From positions 74,141,595 to 74,205,594 of the forward strand of contig NC_083601.1 in assembly GCF_029168945.1 (NCBI RefSeq): 64,000 bases of DNA, in the 5' to 3' direction. The notes under the pieces are model-generated. The model was given only the letters and a program-made list of their open reading frames with translations, was not told the DNA's origin and made no database searches. The DNA is from Cannabis sativa (lineage: Eukaryota > Streptophyta > Magnoliopsida > Rosales > Cannabaceae). The translations under genes and the position numbers were made by a program. This document shows positions 10,489 through 22,762 of the stretch, one piece after another; the first letter of the stretch is position 1, and every line of letters starts with the position of its first letter.

Positions 10489-13400
10489 CATGGTAATTGA
10501 TTTACTTGCAAGAAATTTGGACTTTAAAACGATTGTTTGTATGTTCTTTGGATGGTATCATGTTGTATTGAGTGTTATTTGATGATTGATTGATGTTTGT
10601 GAAATTTTCGTGAAAAATAATTGTGATTTCGTTTCTGGAATTATTTTTATTGGATAGTATGGAAAAAATTAAGCAAGTTAGCCTTTTACAGAACTCAATT
10701 TGGATTTTATTTGAATTAGTTATGATTTTTGAAGATTTGACAAAATCGGGTTTGTCTTGATAGTTTCGCGATGATGAGAACTGTCCGTACAGTTTCGGAT
10801 TTTTTCCTTTTTCTTCAATTTTTCATACTTTTTCATGGAATTAACTTCCAATTTTTTGTATGGTTTTGTATATATACTATTACTATTCCTAATTCAATTC
10901 TAATTATCATTTTGAATTAATTTAAATTTTTTTTAATTTAATTCAAGATATTAGTGTAATTTGAATTTGAATAGAATTAGTATTTATCTTTTTGCTTAAA
11001 AAATCTATCTTATTTTAAAATTTGATTATATCTTATCTTATTTTAAATTTTAAAAATAAGATATTTATAATCATGTAATTTTTAAATGATATAAGATATT
11101 TTGCTAATTTTTTAAATTTTGTTATTTTATTTATTTAAATTACATTTAAAATTTGAAAAAGATATTTATATCTTTTCTAATTTTTTATTTAATTTTTATT
11201 TATAAAATAACATTTAAAATTTAAAAGTAGCTAGCAAATTTTTGAAATGATATTTAGGTTGGTTGAAACCTAATTTTTTTTCAAAAATTGTAGGTTTAAT
11301 TTTAAATTTAAATTTTTTTTAAAAAAAAAAAAAAATCGAATTTTTTTTCAAATTTTTTTAAATTTTTCGAAATTTTTTATTATTTAATTAATTATTTCGA
11401 AATTAATTATTTAATTTAAAATTAAATAAATCCTACATCCAACTATCCAACTAACCTTGTTGCAGGAGTATGTGTTTTAGCTTATGTGTAAGTTTTTAAA
11501 ACCTATTATTACTTGATTGCAAATAGCCATGGTTACTTTTTGCCAGATCTAATGATCTGATGGCTCCCTTGGTCAAGATAATAATTTGTAACAGGTAAAT
11601 TTTACAATCTTCTTTCATCTGTGTATGACCTAGCAACATGATAGGACCCATCCAAAGTGTGCCTGTGTGAGCCTATGTGTTTAATTTTATTATAGATGCA
11701 TATAGGTTAATGTTGCTAAATAAAATGTCATAGTCATTGATAGATTTTATTTAGGCCCATTTAGTTTTGGGCTTATTCAATTAATAACAGTTGTTCTTAT
11801 TAAGGTTAAATTCCTCTCTTTTGGGCCTTGTGTGAGAGTTGGGAGCCATAGAAGTGGGTACGACATACTGAACCCAAGACACCCCTCACACAAACCACCC
11901 CAATTGTGAAGGCCCATTTGCCTGATTTGAATGACTGTACTAGGTTAATTAAACTAGTTTAACCTAATAAAATTGATTAGCAACATAATTAATTTCATTT
12001 ATTTTGAAATTAATTTAAGAAAAATATAGTTTAAGGAATTTTATATTCTAAGCTAAACTATATGTATTTTCTTGTATTTAATTAAATATAGAATTATAAC
12101 CATCTAGATTCTTTCTGGAACTTAATTTAAATTTTTCATTAAATATTCCTATTTAAGTTGATATTTAGTTATCTTCAACTAACCAACTTAAATCTGAATA
12201 TCTTTTGAATTCAAAATTTCAAAATTAAGTTGAGGAATTTTAGGCATTGGTTATTAAGATTCTTTAGATATTTTTTTTAAGTTAAATATCTTTTCAAATA
12301 TTAACTTAAAATGGAATATTTTCAAATTAAGTGGTTACAACTTAATTTTTGATATTTAATTAAATTTAAATTTGAAAATATTTAAGTTCTAGATTTTTCT
12401 AGTACAACTTAAATTAGATATTTTTTCAAATTTTGTGGAAAAGATACTTAGTCAAATAAGATATTTTCTAGATAGTTATTTCTAGACTACTTATTATTTC
12501 TAATATTAAATAGGAAAATATTATAAATTGTGAAATTAATTATTTATATAATTAATTTTGGTACAATTTATTTTAAGTATATTTTTCCTAGTATTAAACT
12601 AGAGATTAATAATTAAGCCTTCTCTACACTTAATTATTTATTTCTTGAATTTAATACATTTAATTAATTTGAAAATTAAATATCTAAGTTGATTTTCATC
12701 ATGATACTTAAATATTTCTTTTTCATGACATTTAATTAAATAGAAAATTATTTTTAGTTGAAATTTATTTTTTCAACTAAATTTAAATAATTTTCAAAAT
12801 ATATTTTTTTATTTGTTAATCAATTTTCGAAATTGCATTTCTTAAATGCTAGAATTTCGAATTTTATCTTGAAAAATAGATTAAGTTGTAAATTAATTAT
12901 TTATTTTAATTAATTCTTGGATCAACTTAAATCAATGATTTTTTTTTCATTTATTGATTAATTTAAAATAAATTGAATTAAAGTATATTATTAGAAATAG
13001 AATTAATTAGTCAAAGGAAAATCTAGATAGGTGATATTTTTGCTTGAAGTATTTTTCTAGTGTATTTAATTAAATAGAAAATTAATATTTAAGTTGATTT
13101 TCATCATCATACTTAAATATTTGTAATTTTTCTTATATATTTAATTAAATAGGAAAATTATATTTTTTGTTGTAAATTAATTTTATTAATTAATTTTGGG
13201 CCAACATTAAATTAGAATAATTTTTCCAGGATTTATTTTTTATTTTAATATGCATTTTTCGAAAATTGTATTCTTATATACTTTAATTTTTCGAAATGCA
13301 ATATATATTTATAGAAAATTAAATTTGAGTTGTAAATTAATTTAAATTAATTTTGTAACAACTTAAATATTTTTTCTAAATATTTATTGGAAATTATTAC

Positions 13401-15580
13401 TAAGATGGAAATAATTCATATTATTTTCATATCCATCTAAGTAAAATTTATAAATATTAAATTAAAATTTATATTTAGAATTTTTCATTCTAAATTGGAA
13501 ATTTTAATTAAATAAATATATATTTAAAATAAATAGAATAAATAAAGAGAATAATAGAAAATACAACTCTTTTCAAATAATGAGCTTTATTATAGAGACA
13601 TTCGATCTCCATTGTGGGTTTTACACCGCGTTTGTTTTAGTGAGTAATCCTCCCTAATGGAGGAACGTTCATTAGCAATTTCGCACCGTTTAACCTCGCA
13701 TGATAAGTAGTTTGTAAGTGTTTTGTATGGTATGGATCACCCTAATGGTGGCGACCATACTTGACTTGCAAATTATGAAACAATGGTGGAAGCTCATAAG
13801 ATAGAATTGCCTTGACTCTCGCCTAAACGGGACAACGCTGAATTCCAATCTTGATCGAATAAAAGGTTGCTAGAATGTTTAACATTTTAGACGAGCTGAC
13901 AACTCTATTCAATGAATGGTAGCTTTGACTCTCGCCTAAACGGGACACTGATATCAGTTTGTTGAAAACCTTGGAAATTATTTAGGATTGTAAGTTTTAG
14001 TATTTTCACTTGTCATTCCTACTTGCTATATGCTTATAATTTCTGAATTGTGTATGAAATTTATATTGAACCATGTTATTTTCTGTTATTAAGTTGTAGT
14101 TTAATTTCGAATCTTCATTGTTGGTCTAACTTGGCTTGTTTATCTAATGAGATAAATCCCTAGTGGATTTTCACCATTAGACATTCATAATAGTGTTAGA
14201 TCTCGAAAGATAAATATTGTATATGCGACATCTAGCTGTTCATCAATTGATGACACCTTAGACTAGTATTTTTACAATATGAAACAAGAAGATTACATGA
14301 ATAAGATTACTTTGTCTTTCGCTAATCGAAGCATCGTTGGATTCTTATTTATAAACGAAATTATCCTAATTCCTCTTAGCTTATTCATTTCGAATTAGCT
14401 CCATAATATATCATTGGATGAATGGTCTATAAATCATTTCATGTCATTATATTTTCTCTTAAGAAATTAAATGACGCATATGATTATAATCCCGAAATTC
14501 TATTCCCAATTGATAAAAATCCTCAATCTTAGAAATCTCCTACTTGTACGGGCAAATCTGACTTAGAGTTTGTATCAGTAGTGGTGGTCCAAGATAGAAT
14601 TACTCATAATATTTGGTATAAATTTAAGTCTTTGACTTTAATTTTAGATTCCAAATAGAAATTTTCTTATATTTCTAATTCCAGAATACAATACAGTTAC
14701 ACTTTCTCAAGTGTTTAATATCCATCTTCTATTAATGGATTAAAAGCCGTATGGAATATGAGTTAGGTATTCTGTGACCCGGGATCCACTTGCGTATTCT
14801 AAGAACTCTTTGATGTAACTAAACCTATGTCATCATGAACACTTTACACACATTTTTTTTTAATCTATGGCATTTGTATCTTGTTCATAGTGGATTTGAC
14901 AAGATCAATCTCTGCAAAGAGTTAATATGCCTATATCCACTGAAAGTAGTTCATCTCATTCGCAGATGGATGTACATTCAGGGGTGGATATGAGTTTTTC
15001 GTTGTATTCTTAAAACGATAACTCTAGATTATACCTTATAGCAAGAAATTTGAAATGTTTGAAAAATTTCATTAATTTCTAGCAATGGTTAAAACCATTA
15101 AGGTAAGTGGTTAAAGATCTTGCGAATCCGATAGGGGTGGAGAAATAGTTAGTTGATATGCAGTTCAAAGATCATTAATTTGCTTTTTGAATTATATCCA
15201 AACTTACCTCCCCAGAAATTTCGAGTTGCATGTTGATGATTAGTTACTAGTCGTTGCCTAAATCCTTCTATAGTAATACAATTTCAGAATGATGTAATGG
15301 TTGTATACTTAATGTAAATCATTACTAGATTCATGGATGACCTAATCAAAATCTTAAGAAAAGCTAGAACCATTAACCATGGTTTGTTAGCTATTCTAAG
15401 TGATTAGGGGTGGACCATCCCATTGTCAATAGATAAGAAAGTGTTTGTTCAAACAAATACTACTTTTCTAAGAAAATGACTAAGTCTGAAAAACAAGTAG
15501 CAAATAAAGGAGATATTTAATTCTTGATTCCAAAAGTGTTCTATCATCTTATATAATATATGATGATCCCACTGCCTCTG
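10489..15580 (+). other. Copia-A long non-coding leader
   Basis: About 5 kb without a credible reading frame. 10950-13560 is extremely A+T-rich and lines up in character with 24540-27180 of Copia-B. The conserved block 13600-13990 holds two hairpins with the same CTAAT loop (13649-13663, 13738-13750) and a 22-bp direct repeat (13812-13833, 13925-13946). Where Copia-B has gag, this copy has unrelated or decayed sequence with no zinc knuckle. Confidence 0.75.
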
Positions 15581-16784
15581 TTGTCTTGTCACAACCAAAG
15601 AGGTTAATACCATTTAGTTTTCTTCGACATAATTCACGGTACCTTGTTGCAGTGGGAGAGTTTCTAGGAATTCACCTTCTTATGACTTGGGAGACACTAG
15701 TGATTAAAATCCATTGTGAGTTTAAACAAGTAATGGATTGTCAAGATAAAAAACTAAGAAGAAAAGCCAATAGAACTATGGTTTAATCCATTCACATGGA
15801 ATAACCTAAAGTTTTCTATTACAAGGACATAAAAGGAAATTTCGTTTATAAGTCTATTCAATGGACTTAACAAAACTTCCTGTTCCTAGTATTATAGGTT
15901 TGAGTTTATCTAAACCTATGGCTTGTGGTATACCTGGTAATTACTTACTCTAATGCAAGCAACTTACTTTAGTAAGATGCTGAAGCATTTTCTTTCTAAT
16001 GGCAATCTATAGAAGCTTCACAACTTCTTAGGTATAGATTTTATTTATCTAAGGAAAAGTCTCAACTATTCCAGAAAAGATAAAGCCATGAAAGAATTTC
16101 TTAAATCAACAGTGAGAGGTCTTAGATATGCTTTTGTATGCCTTAGACCAGACACCTGCTGTTGAGTGGGAGTAATGAGTAGGTATCAGATTAATCCAGG
16201 AGAAGAACATTGGAAGACAATCAAGTAAATCCTAAGATAAAGAAGAGGAACTATATGTTAGTCTATAAGGGTGTGTTTAAAACTCTTAGACTACACCATA
16301 TCAGATTTTGAAATTTGCCTATGTGCTAGTAAATATTTCTGATAAGATGGTGATTACTCTGGGGGTGGAATAGTGATTTTGGAGAAGTGTAAAAACCTAT
16401 CTGAAGTCTCTAGGTCTACCAGAGAGGGACTGAATGTTAAGGTTGCAGGAAAGGTACTTATTCAGTCTAAGGAAAGTTCTATACATTTTTGGCATCATTC
16501 CAAATTGCCTTAAACTATTAGTGTTAATTTCCTGATTAACCAAAAGTAGTTGCCAAAGATATAGAATCCAGTATCCCAAGAGAGTAGACATATAGAGAGG
16601 AATTTCACATTATCAATGATTTTGTGATTAAAGGAAGAGTAATGGTGGAGAAAAGGTTGTGGTTAATTCAACCTTTCAGATCCTATTACGAGGAGTTTAC
16701 TACTACTACACTTGATTTGTATATCAAGGTGTTGAGATTATTTGAAACGCACTTTTTTGTTTTATATTAGTGCAAGTGGGAGTT
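15581..16784 (+). pseudogene. Copia-A eroded pol (reverse transcriptase / RNase H)
   Basis: Fragments in changing frames resemble the 3' part of copia pol. In about 16020-16090 there is HNFLGIDFIYL, like the region after the active site of copia reverse transcriptase. In 16140-16230 there is RPDTC...SRYQINPGEEHWKTIK, the well-known segment before RNase H. A gggggtggaat segment at about 16361 matches the copia RNase H ...LGGGAISW region. Stops and shifts are frequent and no catalytic centre remains. The element cannot make these enzymes. Confidence 0.7.
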
Positions 16785-18682
16785 TGTTGGGTTTTATGCC
16801 CTAAATAAAACTCATTTCAATATAATCAGATTTACTTATTAATATAGATCAGAAATAACATTTAATGTTGCATGGTTCACATGATTTATTTCATGATTAT
16901 ACGTACATAATGTATAAATTCATCTGAAACCCTTTTCACATACTTGATCCTGTTTATTGTGCTGTCAACACATTGGAAAGTAAACATGACTATGTGAATA
17001 AAGTTTCCTAGATTTATCAGACACAGGGTTTTACTGATATGATAATCTACAACAGAGTTTACTTGCATTTGGAGAAGTGCTATGTTCTTTCCAGAGCATT
17101 GGTTAAAGTAAAGCTCAGGTTGGATGCATGGAGTATGCATCGGAAGGGACCGATATTGAACTTTGACTTAGATTTATTAAACTTACCGTAATATCTATTC
17201 AAGTCAATATCGCCTAGTTGATCCTAGATCAAATGATCTTAATCCTGATATGATTAGGCTCAATCTTGAAAGGCTATTCGTGTTCTTTGATTTGTTAGTT
17301 AAGCCTACTTTTAGGTCAGGGTGATACGTACATTTTGGGAACACGGTAGTGCAATTGAGTGGGAGCGCTATCATAAACATGGAATCTATAGCTTCTATCT
17401 GGCGAATAGTAAGCAAAGGATGATCTCCTTCGAGCTTGACCAAACGAATATAAATGGTGGAGTACTCATTTCACATAAGTTGAAATATCATTTATACGGG
17501 GTCAAGTGTTTTAAGGAATAAATACATTGTAGGGTGTAACGGTAATTTAATCCCTTTACAGTGTAGATCATTCATATAGAGGATCATTGATCACATTAGG
17601 ATTATAACAATGGATAACTAATGATGTGTCTATATGGTGGAACATATAGAGCATTCTATATAACTGAGAGTGCAATTCTAAGTTCTATGCGTGGATTCAA
17701 CGAAGAATTAATAAGTTAGTGAATTTTAGTGCTAAATTCTTGATCTACTTATTGGAAGCTCGGTTATATAGACCCATGGTCCCCCCACTAGTTGAGATAA
17801 TATTGCTTGTAAGACTCATGTAATTGGTTTTGATTAATCAATTATAATTCTCAAATTAGACTATGTCTATTTGTGAATTTTCACTAAGTAAGGGCGAAAT
17901 TGTAAAGAAAGAGTTTATAGGGGCATATTTGTTAATTATGATACTTTGTATGGTTCAATTATGAATATGATAAATGACAATATTATTTAATAATTATTTA
18001 TAGTTATTAAATAGTTAGAATTGGCATTTAAATGGTTGAATTAGGAAATTGGCATTTTTGAGAAAATCAGATACAAAAGGTGTTAAAATTGCAAAATTGC
18101 AAAAAGCAAGGCCCAATCCACTAAGTGTATGGCCTGCCACTTTTGTAGGAAATTTAAACTGATATTTTCATTATTTTAATGCCAAATAATTCAAACCTAA
18201 CCCTAGTGGAATGCTATAAATAGATAGTGAAGGCTTCAGGAAAATTACACTAAAATTTTCTATTTTTCCTTCAGAGAAAAACTTGAGCCTTTCTCTCTCC
18301 CTATCTTTAGCTGCCACTTCTTCTTTCTCTTCCCTCTTGAAATTTCGAAATTTCTTAGTGTATGAGTAGTGCCCACACACAGCAAGTGATACCTCAATCA
18401 TAGTGAGGAAGATCGTGAAGAAAGATCATCAGCAAAGGAGTTTCGTGACATAAAAGATTCGAGAGAAAGAGATCCGAGTTCGAGATATTGATAATGCTCG
18501 CTACGAAAGGAATCAAGGGCTAGATATCTGAACGGAAGGAGTCATATTATTCCGCTGCACCCAATGTAAGGTTTCTTAAACTTTATATGTGTTTAATTTA
18601 TCGTTTTAGAAAGTTCTTATTTAGGATGTTAATAAACATACTTGTGAGTAGATCTAAGATCCTGGTAAAATAAATTCCAACA
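16785..18682 (+). repeat. Copia-A 3' LTR
   Basis: 1898 bp, preceded by the purine tract caagtgggagttt and followed by the CTATG duplication. TATAAATAG at 18215-18223. Confidence 0.95.
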
Positions 18683-20516
18683 CTATGAACAGCGATACCC
18701 GACTCATGATTTAGAATTGGCCGCAGTGGTTTTTGCACTGAAGATTTGGCGGCATTACTTGTATGGTGAGAAGTGCGAGATCTATACCGACCATAAAAGT
18801 CTCAAGTATTTCTTTACTCAGAAAGATTTGAACATGAGACAGAGGCGTTGGTTGGAACTAGTGAAGGATTATGATTGTGAGATCCTTTACCATCCCGGGA
18901 AAGCTAATGTAGTGGCCGATGCCCTGAGCAGAAAGGGTCCCGGGCAAGTAGCTAGCATGGTTCAGATCTCACCTCAGCTAGCAGAGGATATGGTTAGATC
19001 CAGCATTGAGTTTGTGGTAGGTCAGCTTCACAACTTAACGCTGCAATCTGATCTGTTGGAAAGAATAAAGGTTGCTCAGATGACAGATCCGGAGTTAGTG
19101 AAGATCCGAGATGAGGTATTGGCTGGTCAGGCCAAAGACTTTTCAGTGTCAGACAGTGGAATGCTTTTGTATAAAGCCAGGGTTTGTGTCCCGAGCAGTG
19201 TGGACTTGAGAAACGAGATCTTTGAGGAGGCTCATTCTACTCCATATTCTCTACATCCCGGCACCACCAAGATGTACCAAGATTTAAAACCGTACTTCTG
19301 GTGGAGCGGTATGAAGAAGAATTTGGTAGAATTCGTTTCGAGATGCGTCACGTGTCAGCAGATCAAGGCTGAACATCAGAGACCAGCAGGGTTGTTGCAG
19401 CCTCTAACCCTACCAGAATGGAAATGGGAGGATATTACGATGGATTTTGTGGTCGGGTTACCTAGGACCACGGGTATGTATGACTCCATCTGGGTAGTGG
19501 TGGATCGATTTACGAAATCTGCTCATTTTCTGCCGGTTAGAACAACGTTTACAGTGGATCAGTTGGCAGAGTTATATGTCAGGGAGATAGTGAGACTGCA
19601 CGGGGTACCGAAATCTATAGTTTCGGACAGGGATCCGAAATTCACCTCCAAATTTTGGCAGAGTTTGCAACGGGCAATGGGTACGAAGCTAAAATTCAGT
19701 ACAGCATTTCATCCTCAGACAGATGGTCAGTCCGAAAGGACAATTCAGATATTGGAGGATATGCTGAGAGCCTGTGTTATGGACTTTGAGGGTTCATGGA
19801 GTAAATATCTACCGTTGATAGAGTTCTCCTACAACAACAGTTACCAGAGTACGATAGGGATGGCACCCTACGAACTGTTGTACGGTAGAAAATGCAGATC
19901 CCCTATCCACTGGGATGAGACAGGGGAGAGGAAATACCTAGGTCCAGAGTCAGTTCAGCGGACCAATGAGGCAATAGAAAAGATAAAAGCTAGAATGCTT
20001 GCCTCACAGAGCAGACAGAAGAGTTACGCAGATCCGAAACGTAGGGATGTTGAGTTCCGAGTAGGGGACCATGTGTTTTTGCGGGTATCTCCGATGAAGG
20101 GGATTAAACGTTTCGGGAAAAGAGGCAAGTTATGCCCTAGATTTACAGGACCTTTTGAGATTCTCGAGAAGATAGGTCAAGTGGCATATCGGTTAGCATT
20201 GCCTCCAGCGTTATCAGCAGTGCACAACGTATTTCATGTCTCAATGTTGAGAAAATACGTTTCAGACCCCTCTCATATACTCAGTTATGGGGGCCTTCAG
20301 CTTCAGTCAGATATGTCTTATGAGGAACAGCCAGTGCAGATCCTGGATAGAAAGGATAAAGTCCTTCGGATTAAGACCATAGCATTGGTCAAGGTTCTCT
20401 GGAGAAACAGTAAGGTGGAAGAAGCCACCTGGGAGCTAGAATCAGATATGCGAGCTCAATATCCAGAGTTATTCAGGTTAGATTTCGGGGACGAAATCCT
20501 TTTAAGGGGGGGATAG
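18683..20516 (+). pseudogene. Gypsy-A RNase H (rest), integrase and chromodomain-like tail
   Basis: Continuous open frame that resumes the polyprotein after Copia-A. RNase H continues with [20 protein letters not shown] and [12 protein letters not shown]. The integrase zinc-binding part has H-X-H spacing around [13 protein letters not shown] and the pair CVTCQQ. The catalytic core shows Asp in TMDFVVGLP, Asp in IVSDRDPKF and Glu in TDGQSERT. The C-terminal part ends with [19 protein letters not shown], a chromodomain-type segment as in Tekay chromoviruses, thought to guide integration to heterochromatin. The stop directly precedes the purine tract. The part itself is intact but has lost its upstream partner. 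Confidence 0.92.
20504..20514 (+). other. Gypsy-A polypurine tract
   Basis: AAGGGGGGATA lies 3 bp before the 3' LTR, at the expected site for plus-strand priming. It overlaps the polyprotein stop codon. Confidence 0.85.
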
Positions 20517-20517
20517 T

Positions 20518-22762
20518 TGTAAAGCCCGCTTAGTTAATTTGGAAATTAGCAGTTGGTTATGTTTAATCATGAAATTATTTATAGTCATTTAAATAATTTA
20601 TTATTGATATTTATGGAATTCAGATATGCATGAGTATGTTATTAGTAGCTTTTATGTTTCGCATTTCCGGTGTCCGGTATTTTGGAACGCGGCGTTTGGC
20701 TCAGTAGAAATCACAACTTAGTATGTTAGTATTTTGGGGACGGGTTTTAGACATTGGGAATGTCGGGAATGGCCGGGAATTTAGAATGTCCCAAAAATAC
20801 CCCTTTAGTATGATTTTCATGATTTTATGGTGGAGGGGCAAAATGGTCTTTTTGCCCCATTAGTGTTTTGTCTTTTATGATTTAATAAATGAATTAAATG
20901 TTTATTTCTAATTAATCTTTTTGGCTGAAATGGTTTTATTAAGATGGTTTAAATGACTTTTCTTTCATTTTACTACACTTAGAAAATTCCAAAAAAAAAC
21001 TTTCAAACTCTCTCTTTCTTTCCCTTCCATTTTCGGCCAGCCTTGAGCAGCTAGGAGGGGGTGTTTTTCCTTTGATTTTGGCTGGTTATTCATCATCCTT
21101 TAAGGTCTATTGCAAGCTAGGTTGGTTCATGTCTCTTTCCCTCTTTAAATTCTTGAAGAAAATGTGTGAAAATGTGAAATGCATGTGGGTTTTTTATGTG
21201 ATTCTTGCTGCTGTGATTTGAGGTTAATTTCAGAGGTTAATGCTTGTTAGATTAAGGCTAGTTAGGTTGTTTTGAAGCATGATAGTTAGATTGAGCTAAG
21301 CTTTGTTGTTTTTATGTAAAAAAATGTGATTTTTGAGAGAAAATGCTATGATATGTTTCTGTGTTATTGCTGGATGTTTATGTTAGTTTGCAGAGGTATT
21401 TTTATGCTTAGTTAAGTAGAATTAACTAGGCTAGGATGCATGTTAGTGGATTTAACCAAGTTTGAGTTCTTGAACTCAAAGCTTGGTCTTTAATGGTGAA
21501 TTTGGTATATGTGTGTTCTGGGTGAATTTGATGCCTTGGAATTGTCATTTGGGGCATATAGAACAGGTCGGGAAGGTTTCATGTGATTTGGGGTTGATTT
21601 GTGCAAGTTATGAATTTTTGATGTTGCTGCCTGCGAGGAACCGGAATTCCGGTTGAGCATCCGGAATTCCGGATGGGGTCCTGAATTTTCCCAGAACCGG
21701 AATTCCGGTTGGGCAACCGGTCTGCCGGTTGGGGGATTTTTCAGAACCCTAGTTTTCCTCGTTTTTGGGTTTTTAGGGGTATTGCCATGCTTTTTATCGA
21801 TAGGGAAACTTTTAGTTTCAAGTTTTAGTCCCCGGGAAGTGATTTAGCGTGTCACTTATAGCGTTGTGATTTTTATGGTTTAGGAGCCAGTAATCCGCCG
21901 TTCAGCTTCAGTTCCAGTCAGGTTGACCGGCACACCTGAAATCGGAATCCAGGTAAGATTAGTATAACAGTATGCATATGTAGATTACATGTTTAGCGTG
22001 CATGTAGGAAGCCTGCTAGATTACATTAGATATGTATTTAGGCTTCGAACCATCCAACCCTGTCACGTCGGTACAGGCTGGAGTATGACCAGCAGCCGGA
22101 GTATGACCGGTTCGACCGATCAGGCTGACACTTGGTTGGTGGTTCAGTGCTATTGACCTATCCCGTCGGTACAGGCTGGAGTATGACCAGCAGCCGGAGT
22201 ATGACCGGTTCGACCGATCAGGAGGATACTTGTCAATAGTACCGTCCCCTGAACGTTCAAAACTCAGTACCATGTTGGACATGGCAGTAGTGCTCAGTAC
22301 CATGTTGGACATGGCAGTAGCGGGACTCAGTATCGTGTTGGACACGGCAGTCAGTTTTATGTATGATATTATTATGCTTTTCTTACTGAGTCTGTCGACT
22401 CACAGTTTATGTTCATGTGTAGGTAAAGGCAAGGCTGTAGCTGATGGACCGTGACCGAGCATATGAGATTGTACATGTCGGGGCGGTTAGGCCTGGAGCG
22501 TACGATCCTCGGGACAGCAGGGCTGAGATTTTTGTAACTGTCGTTAGACGACTTTCATTTTGATGTAAAAGTTAAACAGTTAAAACGTTTGTAAATATTT
22601 TTATAAATCGGGATCCCGAGACTTTTGTAAAATGGTTTATAAGTTAATGAAAAAGCAAAATTTTAATTAATCACGTTTTTCCATAAACCTCGTTGATTAG
22701 CAACGAGCTGCACAGTACGTTTAAAAATCACGTATTACGCCTAAGATAGTTAGGGTGTTACA
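20518..22762 (+). repeat. Gypsy-A 3' LTR
   Basis: 2245 bp. Contains four palindromes (21639-21654, 21659-21674, 21695-21710, 21715-21730), paired CTGG/CCGG hairpins with a shared 7-base loop (22078-22110, 22176-22208), and three TGG-loop hairpins (22270-22284, 22300-22314, 22334-22346). Confidence 0.95.

Larger units (their letters stand above)
8578..18682 (+). mobile_element. Copia-A: non-autonomous Ty1/copia-type element
   Basis: 10,105 bp with TGTTGG...CCAACA LTRs and perfect CTATG duplications (8573-8577, 18683-18687). A primer binding site follows the left LTR and the purine tract caagtgggagttt precedes the right one. Between the LTRs there is no gag frame, only a long A+T-rich leader and relics of reverse transcriptase and RNase H. 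It shares its layout and leader motifs with Copia-B. The LTRs differ at only about 1 percent of positions by eye, so it inserted recently and must have been moved by enzymes supplied in trans. Confidence 0.92.
3208..22762 (+). mobile_element. Gypsy-A: Tekay-like Ty3/gypsy chromovirus, interrupted
   Basis: Starts TGTAAAG and ends TTACA, with perfect TATAT target duplications (3203-3207, 22763-22767). The LTRs are 2236 and 2245 bp. Order: LTR, primer binding site, gag, protease, reverse transcriptase, RNase H, integrase, chromodomain-like tail, purine tract, LTR; this order and the long LTRs fit the Tekay/Del clade. Copia-A (8578-18682) is inserted within RNase H. Frameshifts in gag and protease also disable it. 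It is close to Gypsy-B and a more distant relative of Gypsy-C. Confidence 0.93.
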
